NCBI GenBank assembly: GCA_049999765.1
Contig: JBNGIQ010008719.1
Coordinates: 1 to 27,433 of the forward strand
Direction: 5' to 3'
DNA length: 27,433 nucleotides
Source: Phaeoceros laevis
Lineage: Eukaryota; Anthocerotophyta; Anthocerotopsida; Notothyladales
Part shown: in pieces, positions 1 to 9,573 of the stretch
How the letters are laid out: every line of letters begins with the position of its first letter
Numbering within the stretch: the stretch's first letter is position 1
Program-made: the position numbers and the translations under genes
Notes under the pieces: generated by a model
What the model saw: only the letters and a program-made list of their open reading frames with translations
Database searches by the model: none
What the model was told of the DNA's origin: nothing

Positions 1-2
1 GA

Positions 3-904
3 AGCAATTGCCTCCCACTCTTCTCTCTACCTTGTCCCTCACTCTCTACAGATGGCTCTCTCCTCGACAACAAAGCAGGTGGTGCTGCGGTCTACTACTT
101 CCAATAGCAACTAGTGCATCAACTCTCTTTCGGCCTTGGCCACTTCGGTGGCATCTATGACGCAGAATTCCTCGCGATTGTCAAGGTTTTACTTTCTTTA
201 CCCTCTATCCTCCTCACCCTTCCTCATGTTCGCTCGATAACCATCTTCTCTGATAACCAGGCTGCCATTTCCTCTCCTCTCGATGTCTCAGCTCGCTCTG
301 GTCAAAGCTCCTCCATGTCCACTCTTGCTGCTGTTCAATCCCTCCTCTATTCCTACCCTCACATCTCTCTGCTACTACACTGGATCCCGGGCCACCGCAA
401 GATTGTTGGAAACGAAGTTGCTGATTCGCTAGCTAAAGCGGCTACCCTCCTCCCTGTGGTTGAAGCAGATCAGGTTTTGACCAATCACGGGCATTTCAAA
501 TCATCAACTCCTCCATGCTCTCCAGATGGCATCATATGTGGACATCTTCTTCTAAGGCATGTACCTTGAAACAGGTGGTGGGGAGTGGCCCATCACCGTC
601 TGTGCTTAAGCGCCTGGCTGCTCATGAGAGACGTATCTCCTGCTTCCTCACCCGACTTCGGAGTGGCCACATGGCCATTGGGACTTACTTCTGCCAATTC
701 AACATTCGAGGCTCGCCATTTTGTCGTAAATGTGAGACTTCGGAGGAGACTCGGACTCACATCCTCAGCAAATGCCTCGCCACTCGCTCAGTGTGGTTGC
801 GAATCTTCAAGGGGTCCTTCCCTTGCCTTCGTCAATTACTCAACGACCCGACACTTCAACAACAATTGGTCTCTTATTTTTTATGCATTGGTGATTATCT
901 TTAG
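3..904 (+). pseudogene. LINE retrotransposon 3' end: RNase H domain plus C-terminal zinc knuckle, broken
   Basis: This is the end of the polyprotein of a non-LTR retrotransposon; its 5' part lies outside the window. The RNase H fold is readable: TDGS and AGGAAVYY near 49-100, the acidic AEFLAI near 160, FSDNQAAI near 245, and the WIPGH...GNEVADSLAKA block near 380-440, giving the expected D-E-D-H/D set. A second frame then carries a conserved tail with a C-x2-C-x8-H-x4-C knuckle (CRKC...H...C, about 730-775). It is broken by an in-frame TAG near 105 and by a frameshift between the RNase H (frame 3) and the knuckle (frame 2) near 515-570. The WIPGH...GNE style resembles I- and Tad1-type LINEs more than the usual plant L1 RNase H, but I judge that only by eye. 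No target-site duplication is visible because the start is missing. Confidence 0.8.
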
Positions 905-942
905 ACAATTTCCTTTTTTAACTTGCTCATATTTCATTTCCT

Positions 943-1024
943 CTAAGGGTGTCATCATAGTTAAGTTATCATTTTAGGTGCAGCTAAGGGTGTCATCATA
1001 GTTAAGTTATCATTTTAGGTGCAG
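943..1024. repeat. Two perfect 41-bp tandem copies just after the LINE
   Basis: Positions 943-983 and 984-1024 are identical. They lie about 40 bases after the end of the LINE reading frame. Short tandem repeats in place of poly(A) are typical of the 3' tails of some non-LTR elements, so this may be the element's tail. Confidence 0.9.
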
Positions 1025-1037
1025 CTTAGGCTTACAC

Positions 1038-1069
1038 TCTTGGTGTTCTCTATTCTTGGTGTTCTCTAT
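1038..1069. repeat. Two tandem 16-bp copies
   Basis: The unit tcttggtgttctctat occurs at 1038-1053 and 1054-1069. It follows the 41-bp pair and may also belong to the LINE tail. Confidence 0.85.
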
Positions 1070-1159
1070 TCTAGTTGCCTTGTTTGCTTGAACGATGGCA
1101 ATGGATTAAGCTACAGGGGCTCATTGCACCTTTGGGCACCAGAAAAACGGGTTTCACAT

Positions 1160-3574
1160 CTAATGGTGGTCGCCGCATGAACAAAGCCCGTCCTTGAAGC
1201 GGTGAGTGCAGTGGGCATCCCTGATGATAATATCCCGTCTCTCAATCCTGGATATGGCCTTAGTGGCTTCATGGCAGGAATTGCACATCCGCAAATTCTT
1301 GATGACTAGTAGACTTGTTTCATCGGGAGTGTTGAGGAGGCCGTAGGCCAAGGCCAACTTCTCAGCATGTCCACAGAAGGCATCTTCGTTATCTTTGTGA
1401 GACATTATCAGGCACTGCTGTTGCTTCTCTTCGGTTGTTGAATTGAAACTCCTCAGTTTTGCGATAACATCATCTCTCCTCTCTCCGACCACGAACTCGT
1501 GCACGTGGTTCTTCACTTCAATCAGGGCACTTGCAGGCATTTTCTCAGCACCAGCACGTTTCCTCAACTGTTCAATGAATTCTGCTTCCTCCCACCTACC
1601 TGCATCGATGTACATCTTGGACATCAGCACATAACCAGACCCGTGCTGAGGTTCTATCTGAGTGAGCCGATTGAAGCATCGTCTCGCCAAGTCTATGCTT
1701 CCATGTGTACAAGAGGCTGTTAGCAGAGACTTCCAACCCACAGCATGATGTTCATGAGCCATGGCCAGGAGAAACTTTTCTGCCTCATCCAAGCGTCCTC
1801 CCCTGGATAGAAGATCAACTACACAGTGGTAGTGTTCCACTGCTGGTATGATACTATGCACAGTGCTCATCGATTGAAAGTGCTGCAGACCTTCGTCCAC
1901 CAGGCCCACATGACTGCATGCAACTAGAAGGCAAGTGTATGTTACAGCATCCGGCTCCACTCCATCTTTCTGCATGTCCTTAAAACAACGCAGAACCATC
2001 GCACTATCATTATGCTGGCTGTACCCTCGGATAAGTGCATTCCATGTCACAACATTTCTGTTGAACAGTCTGTTCGACAACTCATGTGCATCCTTCACGC
2101 TCCCACACTTAACGTACATGTCCACCAGGCTAGCCGCGATGTGGGTATCACCCTCCAACCCCTTTACCCTAATCTGCTCATGGAGCTCCCTACCTTCCTG
2201 CAAGGCTCCAGTACAGCCACATGATCTTAAAAGGCTCAGGTATGTAACATGGTTGGCTGCCACGCTGCCAACCAGCTGCATTTCTCTGTACACCCTAAGG
2301 GCTTCCTCGCCAAGCCCTTGCTGGGCGTATCCTGCAATCAATACACTCCAGGTTACCACATTTTTTTGCGGCAATGTATTGAACACCATGCGAGCATCCT
2401 CCATGCTCCCACTTCTGGCGTACATGTCCACCAGAGTGCTGCCAACAGCCACGTCTGCTTCAAGGCCTTCTTCCAGAATTTGGATGTGAATTCGCTTGCC
2501 ATCCTGTATGGCTCCTAGGTGGCCACACACCTTGAGCATGCTCAAGAGTGTAACACCGTCTGGCTTTGGACCTCTCTGTTGCATAGTGTCATAGAGTTGA
2601 AGGGCTTCCTCATATAACCCGTGGCGAATATATCCTGTAATCAGGGCATTATATGTGACCACGTTTCTTGTAGGTAACCTGTCGAACACCCTGCGCCCGT
2701 CTTCCAGGCATCCACACTTCACATACATGTCTACCAAGGTGCTACCAACAGAGAGATGCCCTTCGAGCCCGTCCTTCAAAATCTGGACATGAACTTTCTT
2801 GCCAACTTGTATGGCCCCGATATTAGCACATGATTTTAAGACGCAGACTAGTGTCACACGGTCCGGCATTACACCGTTCCGCTGCATATTTGCAAAGAGG
2901 TTGAGGGCTTCTTCACCTAGTCCATGCTGAGCATATCCAGCAATCATCGCATTCCATGTCACAACATCTTTGGTGGGCAATGTGTCAAAGAGTTTCCGTG
3001 CATCCTCTAGACGTCCACACTTGGCATACATGCTCACCAAGTTATTGTTAACAAAAACATTAGACTGGAACTCACTGTTCTGTACATGTGTGTGTACCAT
3101 CTCCCCAAACGTCAAATTGGCTGTGTGAGCGCAAGCTCTGATTACAGCAACAAATACATAGTCATTAGGCCTCATTCCTGATTGCAACATCTGTTGGTAG
3201 AGACCTGTCACCGCTTCCGCTTGTCCATGCTCGCCGTGAGCTGAAATGATGGACTCCCACATAAAGATGTCTGGCAATGGGACCTTTCTGAATACTTTGT
3301 CTGCTGCAACCAGATTCCCCTGAGCAGTATACATGCGAATGACATGATTGGCCCAAAATGGGTGCATCTCAAATCCACACCTTGCAATATGACAGTGAAC
3401 AAGGCTGCCTACAGCTTCATCTTTCCTCACGATGCACCTCCGTAAAGTATTATACAGCTTGTCAAGGGGAACAATTGCTCCTTGCTGGCTAACTCGGTCC
3501 AATATCTGAAATGAATCATGATGTCCCATTTCACACAGTCCCGCCTCTGAAGCACCTCGATTCCTTGCCTGCAT
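1160..3574 (-). CDS. PLS-class PPR protein with E and DYW domains (organelle RNA editing factor), terminal triad DHH
   Basis: An uninterrupted 804-codon frame starts at the first ATG (3574) after an in-frame stop at 3619-3617. A GTG at 3607 is not a likely start. Most of the protein is PPR helix pairs in P-L-S order: repeated LVDMYAKCG-like, DARKLFD-like, VVTWNALI and GYAQHG...EAL segments, about five triplets. An E region follows around residues 560-680, then a DYW deaminase domain at about 680-804. The cytidine-deaminase signature H-A-E is at residues 736-738 (codons 1369-1361), with C764xxC767 and the second-zinc residues H791 and C798-S-C800. Proteins of this class bind organellar transcripts base by base and convert C to U next to the bound site. 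Odd points: the last three residues are DHH, the PG box is degenerate (PASALIEV), and the stretch between it and HAE is about ten residues shorter than usual. No clear transit peptide is visible. The gene is intronless, as is common for PPR genes. Confidence 0.93.
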   Translation of the reverse strand: MQARNRGASEAGLCEMGHHDSFQILDRVSQQGAIVPLDKLYNTLRRCIVRKDEAVGSLVHCHIARCGFEMHPFWANHVIRMYTAQGNLVAADKVFRKVPLPDIFMWESIISAHGEHGQAEAVTGLYQQMLQSGMRPNDYVFVAVIRACAHTANLTFGEMVHTHVQNSEFQSNVFVNNNLVSMYAKCGRLEDARKLFDTLPTKDVVTWNAMIAGYAQHGLGEEALNLFANMQRNGVMPDRVTLVCVLKSCANIGAIQVGKKVHVQILKDGLEGHLSVGSTLVDMYVKCGCLEDGRRVFDRLPTRNVVTYNALITGYIRHGLYEEALQLYDTMQQRGPKPDGVTLLSMLKVCGHLGAIQDGKRIHIQILEEGLEADVAVGSTLVDMYARSGSMEDARMVFNTLPQKNVVTWSVLIAGYAQQGLGEEALRVYREMQLVGSVAANHVTYLSLLRSCGCTGALQEGRELHEQIRVKGLEGDTHIAASLVDMYVKCGSVKDAHELSNRLFNRNVVTWNALIRGYSQHNDSAMVLRCFKDMQKDGVEPDAVTYTCLLVACSHVGLVDEGLQHFQSMSTVHSIIPAVEHYHCVVDLLSRGGRLDEAEKFLLAMAHEHHAVGWKSLLTASCTHGSIDLARRCFNRLTQIEPQHGSGYVLMSKMYIDAGRWEEAEFIEQLRKRAGAEKMPASALIEVKNHVHEFVVGERRDDVIAKLRSFNSTTEEKQQQCLIMSHKDNEDAFCGHAEKLALAYGLLNTPDETSLLVIKNLRMCNSCHEATKAISRIERRDIIIRDAHCTHRFKDGLCSCGDHH

Positions 3575-5183
3575 CTGAGAAACCCAAGCTTGAATTACAA
3601 CGGCCACAGAGACGTGCTACCAGGAAAACCGTGGCAACTTGCTGGATGCATGATTCCTGCAAAAACACGGTGGTAACCAAGTGGTCACGATCACCTTCAG
3701 AAGCGGAGCCTGGATGATTGGATACTCCGTATGCACCAGCAGGCTCTGGTGACCTTGCCATCCCAAGTATTTCCTTGACCCACTCGGGGTGACCTCTTGC
3801 GTTGGGCAGAAAGGCCATATGCTTGTGAATGCTCTGCGGTGCCACGCCAGGTCAACCACAAGCTGGCCAGGCTTGCAACGGCAAGTTATGGTCAAAAGCG
3901 TCAGAGCAAGGCAAACAGTTCACCTTGTCAGACATAACCTCCCAGAGTTGCAGGCACTGCGAAGGGCTGCTTGCAGACGAGGCCTCCGCGCTTGAAACTC
4001 GAATGGTCCTCCTCTCCATCTGAGCATTTGTTTCTTTTAGCTAACACAGTCACAAGTTACAATGGCCGACCTGTAGTCATCAATCATGGGCTTAGGGCTT
4101 AGATGTGCGGAGGAGGCTGGCGGGCGAGAAAATCTCGTCAACTGAATTGGATTTGCCCTGTTTAAGGTCAAGAGTTAGCCCGTGGTGTTGAAGCAGGTGT
4201 TCCCCTTGTATTCAAGCACCTGCAACGGGCTTTTGTGTGTAGCGATGAAGTTCTTGAGCAGTCATCTTGAAACCAGCCCCACAGGAATGCGTGGGTATGT
4301 GATTCGCTCGTAATTTTTTCGGATGTAGTCGGATTCTGGTCTGCAGGACATTTGACTAACAGCTTCCATTCTTGTGGGTAGTGTTGATGCGCCTTGGAGG
4401 CACTCTGTCCTACTCCTTTTGTGGCTGGCCATAGGTTGCTATTCCTGAGGGATGGACAGTTAGGCAGACCGCCGCAGGGAGCATGAAGCAGGATGATTTG
4501 AAGGCCAGCAGGCCCTCGCAGAAGGCTGTGGATCAAGACGATGGCCAGGATCCAAGTGCCCGCCATCGCTCTGAATTTGGATTGGCAGTTCTCATAATGG
4601 CAGCTCTTGCTGTAAGCACTATCCTGTTGTGTGTTTCTACGGGATGATCCCTCTGGGTAGTTGTGGTAATAGCTGCCCCCGCAACAACAAGTCATTTGAT
4701 GGTTGCATTTTCAGTCTGGTAGCATACATGGATTCATCCATCTAAGAGGCATGATATGGCGGAAAGCGGATTTGTTACCTCCAATGTGGGTGGCAATGTG
4801 TGGCTTAACAATTTGTCAGTGTGGCGGTTTTGCTGCAGTTAGGCGCTCTGCGTAGGCGGCTTGCCAGGTCCAGCGATAGAATCTACAGTCAGGTACCTCT
4901 AGTAGCTCCCTGGCGTGTAGGGCAACTCTTTCATCATTTGGTAAACGGAGGATCTAACCAAGGTTCAGTTTTGGGTTGAAAGTGCAGAAAGCTCGTGACT
5001 TCGTGTGGTGGAATTGGAGGGACAGTCAATCAGACGGAGCGCAGACTAGAGAAACCCAACAAGATTGGGATGAGTACTTTGAAGAAGAGTTGGGGAAGGT
5101 CGGATAAGCAGCGATGTGGTTGTGATGGCAAGCCATGAGCAGAGTGAGAGGTTAAGCTTCCATGTTCCGTGCTTGTGCTGCAG
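3575..5183. other. Intergenic region between the divergent PPR and J-domain genes
   Basis: About 1.6 kb holding the 5' sides of two genes on opposite strands. A 175-codon ATG frame on the minus strand (4695-4168) has no recognisable domain and a cysteine-rich, irregular composition, so I do not call it a gene. A possible first exon of the J-domain gene could end at 5150 before a GT. No convincing TATA box, tRNA or repeat array was seen. Confidence 0.5.
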
Positions 5184-5198
5184 GAACGCATCAAACGG

Positions 5199-5879
5199 AT
5201 GCATCAGGCATACAACAGGGCAAAGGGTCGCAATACGAGAAGTTACGAGAAGTGGGAGGAGCATCCAAGGGATTCAGGAAGTGAGTGGGAAGCCACGAAC
5301 AGTGGAAGTCAAAAGTCATCAATTTTGAGAAGAGCCCACCTTTTGCGCCACTACGAGGTCTTAGGCCTTGATCCGTATGTCTTCGTTTCTTCCCATTTTT
5401 TCGGTATGCTGTGACTAGTGTTTCTTTCTTTTATCTAGTGTCAGGCAAGCTAGAAGCAACTCGGTAGACGGGTATCACATTACGATTTCAGGCCCATCTT
5501 GTAAATCAATCTTTATCTCTTGATGTGTGTGATTAGGAAGAGGCCAACGCGATATACACAGGCTGAGCTCAAGGTATGCCCCAGTTCTACGCAGGATGTT
5601 TGAGTTACGATTACTTCAATTGTTGATGTGTATTCTGCCACTGTTATTTCCGGTGCAGGCTGCGTTTAGAGAGAAAGCAAAAGAGCATCATCCTGATCGA
5701 AACGTTGACCACAAAGGTGAGGTTCTTGCTTTTATTTTTCGGCCCAGAACGTGCACAGTTCTTTTGTCTAGCTAGCACCCTTTACTGGCTCGTGTTTGTG
5801 TACAGAGGAATCCGAACACAAGTTCAGGGAAGTTGTCGAATCGTATGAAGCTCTTCGTGCATCGCACAAGCCCAACTAG
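5199..5879 (+). CDS. Small J-domain (DnaJ/Hsp40-type) co-chaperone, spliced
   Basis: Four exons join in phase with GT-AG introns: 5199-5374, 5537-5573, 5659-5716 and 5806-5879, giving 114 residues. The product has a short basic N-terminal part (AYNRAKGR...SYEKWEE), then a J domain: HYEVLGLDP, a helix II around AELKAAFREKAKEHHPDRN with the HPD motif that stimulates Hsp70 ATPase, and a helix III/IV FREVVESYEAL near the end. No G/F region, zinc fingers or membrane segment is present, so it is a class C (J-domain only) type. The N-terminus is uncertain: the frame stays open upstream to 5184, next to a possible acceptor (tgctgcag), and ERIKRM there looks coding. Alternatively an ATG at 5128 could splice from 5150 to 5219. 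The partner Hsp70 and the compartment cannot be told from sequence. Confidence 0.82.
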
Positions 5880-6328
5880 GTGGAACCTCATTAGGGCGTC
5901 AGGGGGTATCTCGATCTCAGGCTACTATCCTCGCATGGGACGGACATGAAATAGCAGGGGAGAGCAAAACCCAGTCTAGGTAGGTAGATGAAAATGCGAA
6001 TACATCCATAAGTAAAAACCATTTGGAGACACACTCCGTAGTTGGACATGTCAGGCCGTAGTTCGCCTGACTATCAAATCTCAAATGCAGGCAAACAGCC
6101 CGGCCCATTCGCTTCACAGCCCGTCCAGATGCGAAACTAGATTCGCAGTGCAAGGCTCCACCACGTCCCCTTAGATTTCTCCATGATGTGCGTTTGCCCA
6201 CACTGGATTGCTAAGCTAAGCATTCTTTAGTATTTGGTATGTGGTATTTTGCCACTTGTGTCTTCTTGCCGAGCCTTGGCGCCAAGTTGTAAGTTCTTGT
6301 CCAGGTGGTGGAGTGACCAGCTTACTCT
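5880..6328. other. 3' flank of the J-domain gene
   Basis: Presumed 3' UTR and intergenic sequence. A 94-codon minus-strand frame (6201-5917) overlaps it but shows no domain. Nothing else is supported. Confidence 0.5.
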
Positions 6329-6494
6329 ATTGTAGGCTAGGAGAGCGTGATTACGAGCATATACATAAGCTAAGCGATCATGTGTATTGTAAGCTAGGAG
6401 AGCGTGATTACGAGCCTATAAGCTAAGCGATCATGTGATCATGTGTATTGTAGGCTAGGAGAGCGTGACTACGAGCCAGTACATAAGCGATCAT
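6329..6494. repeat. Three degenerate tandem copies, about 56-61 bp each
   Basis: Units begin at 6329, 6385 and 6446 with tattgtaggctaggagag or close variants, and each continues with gcgtga-tacgagc and aagcgatcatg. The second copy carries an extra atcatgtg, and the third lacks a few bases. Confidence 0.9.
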
Positions 6495-6520
6495 CACATG
6501 GTTAAATGCATCGGGCCCAA

Positions 6521-6591
6521 GGCCCAAGACATACTCATTCCTCCCAATATTTCCTTGGGCCCAAGACATACTCATTCCTCCCAATATTTCC
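6521..6591. repeat. Direct duplication of about 34 bp
   Basis: The segment from ggcccaagacatactcattc to cccaatatttcc occurs at 6521-6554 and again at about 6558-6591, nearly adjacent. Confidence 0.85.
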
Positions 6592-7015
6592 CGTCAAACA
6601 GTAAAAACAAGAGTACAACCTCCTTCAAGTTTCAGGTACAAGGACAACTACACCTACTCACAGCTCCAAGTACAAACCTTCTTACCAAACGGATGTGCGC
6701 AAAACTACCCTTCGCTCCGAGCCCTTGGCCTTAACTCGCAAAACACCAAAGGTTGTCGGCCTATGCACAAGCTTAAGTAGTGCCAAGCATCGTCAGCACA
6801 CTACCTCCACATGGTGGCCTGCATGCTAAGTTGCTATAGATGTCTTCTACCCATGCATATCCATACAGGTCAGGGTCACAAGTTTGCTAAGTCTAAACCT
6901 CAAATTAAGCTTAAACGCGAGGGAAGCCCAACATCTGCCAACCCCAGCTTGGACCGACCCGGCCACCAGGGATCCTGTCCCAAAAAAAAAACAAAACTGT
7001 TTGTACAATTGTACA
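6592..7015. other. Non-coding stretch, no feature recognised
   Basis: Only short frames without similarity to anything I know. An A-run lies near 6981-6990. Confidence 0.4.
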
Positions 7016-7411
7016 TTACCACCTCTGAATTTCTTCCGGCCTCGTTGCTGCTGGTCTCAAGCTTCTTTCCGCGTTTGTCTTTGTAGCTTCCCACCTCACC
7101 TCCTGTGCTAAACTTCCAATCATCCTGCTCATTGTGACCATTCGTTGTGTCAGGGCAAGAATGGAATCCTGAAGGGTCTTCTCCACTGTTGTTGGCATGG
7201 TGTCAGCAAGCACTACCTCAACCCTCTCGACATATTGGTTGATGTTATGTAGGGTGCACAGGAATGCCTTGGGTTGCTCGGTCTTCTCCTCCTCACTGGG
7301 TTCACTCTTGGCAGGTGTTCGTCCCTGCTGGGATGGTCCACAATGGTCAGAACGTACTTCCATCCATCCCTTGTTCACCTTGAGGTGTCGCCAAGCCCCG
7401 TAGCTGTCCAT
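7016..7411 (-). CDS. Hypothetical protein, possibly part of an unidentified repeat element
   Basis: A 131-codon frame starts at ATG 7411. The product has a charged, Q/E/S-rich middle (SEPSEEEKTEQPK) and a C-terminal half with regular hydrophobic spacing (NQYVERVEVVLADTM, LALTQRMVTMSRMIG) that could form a coiled coil. It is on the same strand as the fragments at 7914-7717 and 8884-8519, so all three may be pieces of one decayed element or gene reading right to left. I do not recognise the family. A chance frame is possible. Confidence 0.3.
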   Translation of the reverse strand: MDSYGAWRHLKVNKGWMEVRSDHCGPSQQGRTPAKSEPSEEEKTEQPKAFLCTLHNINQYVERVEVVLADTMPTTVEKTLQDSILALTQRMVTMSRMIGSLAQEVRWEATKTNAERSLRPAATRPEEIQRW

Positions 7412-7716
7412 GATATCATGGTTAAGTAAGATTATTGTAAATACTAGCAAAAATAGTGTTAGTAAATATGAGTGGTAAACCGTAGTTAAAGAGCCCGCTA
7501 GAATGAGGTAGAAACGGTACTTGGCCCTTTACTATTCGGCCTAAATCGAGATCACGGGAATGGTGACACGTGTATGTACGTTCAACTACTTAAACTTTTC
7601 CGAACCCTAATTCGGGACTTCGGCCCGTTTGCCAGCAACTCGCGCAAGAGCTGCAACACATGACTTGCTCTTTGGTCCAAAACTTGCCTGGGTTTGTACA
7701 CAAAAAAAAAACTTGC

Positions 7717-7914
7717 CTAGGTTGGGGCTGGTTCCCCTCCAAGGGTTTGCACAGGGCAACCAAAGCTTTGAATTTCCATCATGAAGTAACCCCAATCAGC
7801 ACGAAAATTTGTGTCCCACTCAAACTTATTCTCTGGCCTCACGGCCAACTCCAAAAGGGGCTTCAGGAGCTTGTACCAGTCATGGATCTGGTGTGAGATA
7901 CCCAATTGACGCAA
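7717..7914 (-). pseudogene. Coding fragment of an unidentified family (KPLLELAVRPEN)
   Basis: The minus strand reads an open stretch of about 65 residues containing IHDWYKLLKPLLELAVRPEN, FEWDTNFRADWGYFM and IQSFGCP. The composition (W, Y, F, D at varied positions) looks like real protein. Independent support comes from the inverted copy at 7926-7973, which on the plus strand encodes almost the same peptide (KPLSELAVRPEN) before a stop, so two copies conserve the same reading frame. No ATG precedes it and a stop follows at 7717. It probably belongs with the other minus-strand pieces nearby. Function unknown. Confidence 0.5.
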
Positions 7915-7973
7915 GCCCTAAACCCTACAAGCTCATGAAGCCCCTTTCGGAGCTGGCCGTGAGGCCAGAGAAT
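7828..7973. repeat. 48-bp inverted repeat with 50-nt loop (hairpin)
   Basis: Arm 7828-7875 and arm 7926-7973 are reverse complements with three mismatches in 48 positions. The loop is 7876-7925. Similarity stops sharply at both ends. A transcript of either strand would form a long foldback of the size of plant miRNA precursors. Confidence 0.9.
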
Positions 7974-8036
7974 ACCAAATAAAACAAACCCAAACACAAA
8001 AAAACATCACGGCGACTTTCCACTTTATCCTTTGCA

Positions 8037-8145
8037 TATTAGGGTTTCATGCCATTGTAATGTGGTTGTAAGCATGCGGTCATATTAGGGTTCAGGGTTT
8101 AAGCAATATTAGGGTTTAAGTAAACTCATGGTAAACAGCAAGGGT
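8037..8145. repeat. Cluster of telomere-like TTAGGGTTT motifs
   Basis: Motifs such as attagggttt, agggttcagggtttaag and attagggtttaag occur about five times in 110 bases, with irregular spacers. They are not a continuous array. They resemble plant telomere (TTTAGGG) or telo-box motifs. Confidence 0.5.
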
Positions 8146-8181
8146 TTGAGGGCGAAGTAAATCTGTAGTAAACCAGATTTG

Positions 8182-8342
8182 ACTTTCACTTTTGACAGTT
8201 ATTTTTCACTTTTGTCAGTTACTTTTCACCTTTGTCAGTTACTTTTCATCTTTGTCAGTTACTTTTCACTTTTATTTTTTAACTTCTGACAATTAATTTT
8301 AATTTCTGACAATTACTTTTAACTTTTACTTTCACTTTTAGC
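8182..8342. repeat. Degenerate tandem repeat of about 20 bp
   Basis: The unit acttttcacttttgtcagtt repeats about six times from 8182. After 8280 it degrades to tctgacaattaattttaa-like units. Confidence 0.85.
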
Positions 8343-8518
8343 CCTTACCCAAGGGTAAAGCAACCCCACATTTTACAACGATATAACAACGGGTTTTACA
8401 TCCAATTTACTCTGCCACGTTTTACAACGACCAAACAAGAGTCAATTACGCCGCGTTTTACTACTTCGTTGTAAAGGTGAAAAAGCCCATTTTCCGAAGT
8501 AAATGCGGAGTAGTGTGC

Positions 8519-8884
8519 CTAAGTAAAAGTGCTTTCCTGGAGTAGTGGCAAGATCCCAAAGAAAACTTTGAACTCCAAGTGATCGGGTAGGATATAAGGT
8601 GCGTAAGAGGTAAACCCACAAGAATTACGCTTAGTAAACCCATTACTAAGCCAGTGGATCACCGTACGCACTTTACCAATCTCGAACAGATCTATGGGCA
8701 TGCCATTCCACTTTATGACGCTACCCTTCCTCACGAGTGCTTTGAGCGTCTGTAAAACGTAAAGCCAGTTTTCCATAGGGCAAGCATCTTTATGATCTTC
8801 CATGAAGCAAAGCCACATCCGCATCTTAAATTCAAAGTGTGGTCTCTCTCCTCTGTGAAGAGCAAAGTAAGTAAGCGGCCATGT
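8519..8884 (-). pseudogene. Truncated coding region of an unidentified family
   Basis: The minus strand is open from about 8884 to the stop at 8519. It reads ALHRGERPHFEFKMRMW, then ENWLYVLQTLKALVRKG, IKWNGMPIDLFEIGKV and HWLSNGFTKR. Composition and codon pattern look coding. The first internal ATG is at 8824, but the frame and the protein-like sequence extend upstream to the point where the copia sequence begins on the other strand (about 8885), after an in-frame TGA. So the gene appears cut there. No domain is recognised. Same strand as the fragments at 7914-7717 and 7411-7016. Confidence 0.5.
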
Positions 8885-9573
8885 TTTAGATCAGGCTATG
8901 TCGTTGATTGCCCAAGCCCTGCAAACGGCAACAGTCAATGTGTCAGATCCTCTGACCTTAGAGCAGGCATTCAATGGACCAAATGGCAAGGAATGGAGGG
9001 CTACCATCTTGGATGAACTTAAAAGTCTCGAAGAGAATAATACCTGGACCTTATGTGATCTGTCGAAGGACCAAAAACCTGTGAGGTCGAAGTGGTCTTT
9101 AAGACCAAGTTGGACGATCATGGCAATCTGTCCAGCCATAAGGCTCAATTGGTGGCTCGCGGGTTTACACAGGAGGCAGGTGTGGACTTTATAGAGACCT
9201 TTGCACCTATAGCAAAGTTCCAAACCTTCAGGACGGTGATGGCCATAGCTGCACACGAAGACTTGGAGCTGCATCAACTTGATGTGAAAACAGCTTTCTT
9301 ACATGGCTTGTTGGAGGAGGAGGTGTACATGACATAACCTCTTGGTTCTGAAAAAGTGGTTTCAAAGTGGGAGTTGAGCACAAAGTATGCAGACTGCGGA
9401 AAACCATCTATGGCTTGAATCAGGCTCCCAGAGCTTGGAATCAACGTATACATGCGTTGCTAATTAAGTTGGGGTTTATACAGAGCGAGGCTGGTGCGAG
9501 TCTCTACACACTCAACAAGGGCAAAACATACCTATTCCTGAATCTGTACGTCGATGATATGTTGATAGCAGCG

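Noticed and set aside
1935-2518. Plus-strand frames of 184 and 89 codons
   Set aside because: Antisense shadows of the PPR repeats, created by their periodic codons.
3575-3607. N-terminal extension of the PPR protein to 815 residues
   Set aside because: It would need a GTG start directly after a stop; the first ATG is at 3574.
4168-4695. 175-codon minus-strand frame
   Set aside because: Starts with ATG but shows no domain, no repeat and irregular composition; length is within chance for this base composition.
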